Assembly: GCA_028565635.1 (NCBI GenBank)
Contig: JAOXYB010068800.1
Coordinates: forward strand, 1-10,040
Direction of reading: 5' to 3'
Source of the DNA: Phoronis ovalis
Taxonomy: Eukaryota > Phoronida > Phoronidae
DNA: 10,040 nucleotides
Shown here: in pieces, positions 7,237 through 10,040 of the stretch
Layout: the number at the start of each line of letters is the position of its first letter
Position numbering within the stretch: the first letter of the stretch is position 1
The notes under the pieces: generated by a model
What the model saw: only the letters and a program-made list of their open reading frames with translations
Databases searched by the model: none
Told to the model about the DNA's origin: nothing
Position numbers and translations under genes: made by a program

Positions 7237-9375
7237 CTGAAAAAAAGATGATATATTACACTAAGCTATAAACAACATGAAAGAAACAATAACACATATA
7301 TTCCTGTTATTAAAACTTCAATAAAAAGGTATACTAAAACAGTTACAGTTATAATACAGCAATAATGTTCTGAACTTGAAATTACATAGCAAATGATATT
7401 AATTCTGTAATCATAAAATAACACAACATGCAAATTTTACCATTATTACTGCTTGAATCATAATAAGATTCATCACAAATTGTGTTCTTGTTTGTCATGT
7501 CATATTCAAAGCACACTGTATAATGTAACAGGAAAGATGTGTATCATTGCAAACTGCAATAAATTACCTATAAACTATACAGTGGTCTCCAAAAGTACAA
7601 ATAGAGACTTATGTGTGCACTACATTCTTTATATAATCTACAGTAAACAAAATAATTTGATCAGAAAACAATTTAACATTTGGTTCAACTTACCCTATGG
7701 TTACAACCAGAGTCTTTGAAGGTGCATGCTATGGTGGTGGATGGACAAAAATCTTGAATATGTGTTTCCATCTCTTCTCGAGGTATTTTAGTAGGGTCAC
7801 ATCGGTTGGGACAAGCTATGGGATATCTTGGACATGTGTACTGGTGGGTCTGTAAAAATGTTCACAACCAATAAGACGGGTTACATACAACATACTCATT
7901 ATAAAGCATACATGCAAACAACATGTTACCAGATGTTTATACTACAGTCTCTGAAAATCATGACCAGATAACCCTTACGTTTGTGCTCTCACACTTATTA
8001 AGATATATCAGTAAATTATTATTGAACACTATATCCGCAAAAACAGTTTGAGGTTACCACAAGAATGGAGTGTCAAGCTATACATTTTCGGTAGCTTGAT
8101 AAAACATACAAAAGTATGCTCAGCAAGTAAGGATTCCGGTAAAATATATTACCTGAAGTGTTTCAAACATAAATTCCTTCCCACAAAATCTGCAGGGTGT
8201 CGTTCTTTTATGGCATTCATGTTTCATATGGTTATTAAGGAATCTCCTTTGAATACGAGCTCCGCATTTATTTTCACACCATACAGTCTCAAACTGACAA
8301 TTGCCTTCATGTTCCTGCACAATGAACAAGTTATAAAGGAATAACAAGTTTGTCTGTTAAGGTTGCAGTTTCCAATATCATCCAGTCAGAAAAATACAAT
8401 TTAAGTTTGTTTGTTTTTTAAATGCTTAGTATTTTATAAACACTATTTGTAAATTAAAAACATATATATGGTAGAAAGTATAATCCTTGAATGACTGAAT
8501 ACTTTCTATGCACTTGGTGGAGTCACCATCGTTATTGCCTTGAGAATCCAAACTATCCCAGCATGTGCATTTTGTGAATGAACAATAATGCAGTACCTTG
8601 TACATTCCGTTATTAAATTTAACAAAACAAGGATGCTGGGATAATTCTTTTTTTTGGTTCATGTGGAGGTCACAACTGTGGCTCCACCAAGTGCAGTCTT
8701 TGAATAACAAAGATGAAAAACAATTGATTAAAAAAAGTGATGAAATTTTTGAGTTTTATAGTATATATATGTAGGCAGTTTGAATAAATCCATCCATTAG
8801 TGTTCTGTACCTTCTGAACTGATGTCTGGCTTAATCATAGTCAATTTTTGCTTATTATCTTGAAGAGCAGAAGGATAATTCCTTTTTTTATATATAAAGT
8901 ACCCGCAAAAGTCTTGACACCAATCAAATTGCGGCTTACAACAATAGGTATAACAGTGGACTAAGTGGGTAGCTAATAAAATTGGTCGATAACACAGACA
9001 GAAAGGCTTATCTTGGTTGGGCAAAAAAAGTCTGGTGAAAAGTTTAATGATGTTTTTATGTCGCTCTTGTTAAATTGAAGGAATATAACAACAATTAACT
9101 ATGGTTAAGCCCAGATGTTAGTCAAGAAGGCATGTAACACTAACGTATAGATTTATTCAGACTGATATGTCAGAAGTTTTAGAAGAAATGTTTTGTGCGC
9201 AAAATAAACTAACCTCCATAACTTCTCCTGTGAATTCCAGTCCACAAAACTCACAAGTGGTTTTTCGCTTAGGACAGTCATAGCTCAAGTGATCGTCCAA
9301 GTCTAATCTGCTCAACAATGCTGTGCAACGATTAGGGCAAGGAAGGGCATCATAACGGCAACCATCCAAATGTGA
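6616..9375 (-). CDS. TRAF4-like adaptor, 3' part (three TRAF zinc fingers, coiled coil, MATH domain)
   Basis: Joining complement 9214-9375, 8153-8314, 7694-7849 and 6616-7236 gives 366 in-frame residues, all introns phase 0 and GT-AG. TRAF4 is a cytoplasmic adaptor that links receptors and membrane or junction lipids to downstream kinases; its MATH domain forms trimers. Fragment residues 1-54, 55-108 and 109-160 are TRAF-type fingers (CPNRC...HLSYDCPKRKTTCEFCG, then CENKCGAR...CRFCGKEF, then CPNRC...CTFKDSGC). Residues about 180-203 are coiled coil, and about 209-358 are TRAF-C (LLWKI, KYGYKLSASVFLNGNGSGEG, LDWPF, LGFGYPKF, RNYVKDDA). These match human TRAF4, as I recall it, better than TRAF2/3/6, for example DSGCNHRCP against DSGCKHRCP. 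Human TRAF4 has 470 residues, so about 105-115 N-terminal residues (RING and first finger half) are missing here and must lie upstream, probably past 10040. Confidence 0.92.
7237..7693 (-). other. intron between finger 3 and the last TRAF4-like exon (457 nt)
   Basis: GT-AG intron on the - strand (donor GTAAGT, acceptor TTTTTTTCAG). It is AT-rich and I see no feature inside. The + strand open frame at 7453-7719 overlaps this intron and the finger 3 exon and is not supported as a gene. Confidence 0.8.
7694..7849 (-). CDS. TRAF4-like exon: third TRAF zinc finger (52 codons)
   Basis: This exon is bounded by an ATTTTTACAG acceptor and a CATAGG|GTAAGT donor, phase 0 on both sides. It encodes THQYTCPRYPIACPNRC, then HIQDFC and ACTFKDSGCNHR. 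The Cys/His pattern is complete only with the CPRF that opens the next exon. It falls below the length of the other ORFs and is not an ATG-started frame, but the splice sites and TRAF4 alignment fix it. Confidence 0.92.
7850..8152 (-). other. intron between fingers 2 and 3 (303 nt)
   Basis: GT-AG intron with donor GTAATA and acceptor ATTTTTACAG on the - strand. No internal feature was recognised. Confidence 0.8.
8153..8314 (-). CDS. TRAF4-like exon: second TRAF zinc finger (54 codons)
   Basis: This exon starts after a CATTGTGCAG acceptor with EHEGNCQFETVWCENKCGAR and ends CRFCGKEFMFETLQ|GTAATA, phase 0. The human TRAF4 counterpart, as I recall it, runs HEGMCPQESVYCENKCGAR, so the first residues also fix the junction with the previous exon (GEVME then EHEG). 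Confidence 0.93.
8315..9213 (-). other. intron between fingers 1 and 2 (899 nt)
   Basis: GT-AG intron on the - strand (donor GTTAGT, acceptor CATTGTGCAG). It holds a fold-back element (8510-8694) and a Cys-rich open stretch at about 8862-9024 that vaguely recalls a TRAF finger but lacks usable splice sites. An AT run lies near 8760. Confidence 0.75.
8510..8694. mobile_element. fold-back (MITE-like) element in a TRAF4-like intron
   Basis: The ends GCACTTGGTGGAG (8510-8522) and CTCCACCAAGTGC (8682-8694) are exact reverse complements. Further in, TATCCCAGCAT (8554-8564) pairs perfectly with ATGCTGGGATA (8633-8643). The arms are about 55-60 bp with mismatches and gaps, around a loop of about 70 bp. 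I cannot see a clear target-site duplication. This explains the long - strand open frame at 8426-8710 without a gene. Confidence 0.7.
9214..9375 (-). CDS. TRAF4-like exon: first visible TRAF zinc finger (54 codons)
   Basis: This exon lies between a GTATTTTAG acceptor and a GGAG|GTTAGT donor, phase 0. It encodes SHLDGCRYDALPCPNRC, then DLDDHLSYDCPKRKTTCEFCG. Codon 3 is a TTG leucine inside the exon, not a start. Because the exon opens in the middle of a finger at SHLDGC, an upstream coding exon must exist. Confidence 0.92.
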
Positions 9376-9667
9376 CTAAAATACACAAAAAATAAAATGT
9401 GATCTTCAACTAATATCATCAAGCGTGTTTTTTTACTTAATCTACACAAACATTTATTGGTACTAATACCATTTAGATGTGCTAAATATAGTTCAGCCAC
9501 TTAAAGAACATCAGTGAAGTTGCTGTAGTGGAGACAGTTAGTATGTAACTGCAAGTATAACTGCTGTGAAGATGTTAATAGTGATGCATACACATTTCTT
9601 TTTATTTTAACTGTTGCTTAAAAATTGGAATTCTGGTCATGAGAGTTGACATTAGGTAAAACAGAAA
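9376..9667 (-). other. intron upstream of the first visible finger exon
   Basis: No TRAF4-like RING or finger sequence was found here on the - strand, so this is taken as the 3' end of a long intron running past the right edge. Confidence 0.6.
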
Positions 9668-9689
9668 TCTATACTACTAAATCTCGAGT

Positions 9690-9729
9690 GTCCGTCTGTC
9701 CGTCTGTCAGTCTGTCACTCTGTCACTCT
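9690..9729. repeat. 8-bp tandem repeat (GTCCGTCT / GTCACTCT), five units
   Basis: Five consecutive octamers: GTCCGTCT twice, GTCAGTCT, then GTCACTCT twice. They drift by point changes from one unit to the next, typical of a diverging microsatellite inside a repeat. Confidence 0.85.
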
Positions 9730-9872
9730 TTCCACCAAATATCTTCAAAACTTTTATATGCAGAATCATGATCTTTTCATAGGCTCGGGTTCCTCAAATT
9801 TTGGGGTCAATCGGTGAACGGTATCATATTTAATGGAGCGTTTTTAAACCTCTTGCACCATTATTTTTTGCC

Positions 9873-10000
9873 TGTGAGAGTCACGTGAACGTGTATGAAC
9901 TCGGCATTACGTGACATACATCTTTGCGCACGCCAACATCTGTGAGAGTCACGTGAACATGTCTGAACTCGGCCTCTCTGTGCACGCCAACATCGAGAGT
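9873..10000. repeat. 68-bp tandem duplication containing a CACGTG E-box
   Basis: The block TGTGAGAGTCACGTGAAC begins at 9873 and again at 9941. Similarity continues through TGAACTCGGC and GCACGCCAACATC in both units; the second is slightly shortened. Each unit carries one CACGTG palindrome. Confidence 0.8.
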
Positions 10001-10040
10001 ATTTACCAATATAAAAAACCCACCGAATTACTTCTTTTGA

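Larger units (their letters stand above)
9668..10040. mobile_element. possible Helitron-like element, 5' end, truncated by the window edge
   Basis: At 9668 the sequence changes to TCTATACTACTAAATCTCGAG and a GTCTGTC-rich tract. The TC start after an A and the TCTATACTA-like beginning recall 5' ends of animal Helitrons. No Rep/helicase coding, 3' CTRR end or terminal hairpin is visible within the window, so the call rests on the terminus alone. It sits in the TRAF4-like intron. Confidence 0.4.

Noticed and set aside
7453-7719. Plus-strand 88-residue frame
   Set aside because: Antisense to a TRAF4-like intron and part of the finger 3 exon; no motif.
8048-8344. Plus-strand 98-residue frame
   Set aside because: Antisense shadow of the second TRAF finger exon.
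8426-8710. 94-residue Cys/Trp-rich minus-strand frame
   Set aside because: It coincides with a fold-back element whose two arms explain its sequence, and it lies inside a TRAF4-like intron with no need for an extra exon.
9312-9500. Possible upstream TRAF exon on the minus strand
   Set aside because: The translation shows no RING or finger pattern and runs across the clear acceptor at 9376-9377 in another frame.
1-10040. tRNA, rRNA, CRISPR or a multi-gene defence-type system
   Set aside because: No B-box-like tRNA signals, regular direct repeats with spacers, or gene clusters were seen; the gene content is ordinary animal DNA.

Overview
The window looks like nuclear DNA from an invertebrate animal. 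It is AT-rich, and its genes are split by GT-AG introns of about 0.2 to 0.95 kb. It carries small transposon remnants and two recognisable metazoan protein families. I cannot name the species. A deuterostome such as a tunicate is possible, but that is a guess. There are no bacterial operons, CRISPR arrays, rRNA or tRNA genes.

Layout. (1) Positions 450-2387, + strand: a complete three-exon gene for a 256-residue S-adenosylmethionine-dependent small-molecule N-methyltransferase of the NNMT/PNMT/INMT (TEMT) family. It has a candidate TATA box upstream and a poly(A) signal 7 nt after the stop. Its first donor site lies in a 15-bp direct repeat, so it exists twice, and its second intron holds AT-rich palindromic repeats. 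(2) Positions 2426-2821: a 384-bp MITE-like element with 12-bp terminal inverted repeats and a perfect 6-bp target-site duplication (TATAAT), inserted just past the gene's expected 3' end. (3) About 2.8-4.7 kb: intergenic DNA with no recognisable gene. (4) About 4700-5330, + strand: a decayed, apparently intron-poor second copy of the same methyltransferase family, pieced together from family motifs that survive among stops and a frame change. (5) Positions 6616-9375, - strand: the 3' part of a TRAF4-like gene. Three TRAF-type zinc-finger exons (54, 54 and 52 codons, all phase 0) are followed by a last exon with a coiled coil and the MATH/TRAF-C domain. The RING and the start of the finger array lie beyond the right edge or in sequence I could not assign. 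Its largest visible intron holds a 185-bp fold-back element. (6) Position 9668 to the right edge: a repeat with a Helitron-like 5' start, an 8-bp tandem microsatellite and a 68-bp tandem duplication.

The two real genes converge, with about 4.2 kb between them, and have no evident functional link: one is a metabolic methyltransferase, the other a signalling adaptor. I see no new multi-gene system. The most unusual content is the buried methyltransferase relic, the duplicated splice donor, and the well-delimited MITE touching the gene's 3' end.
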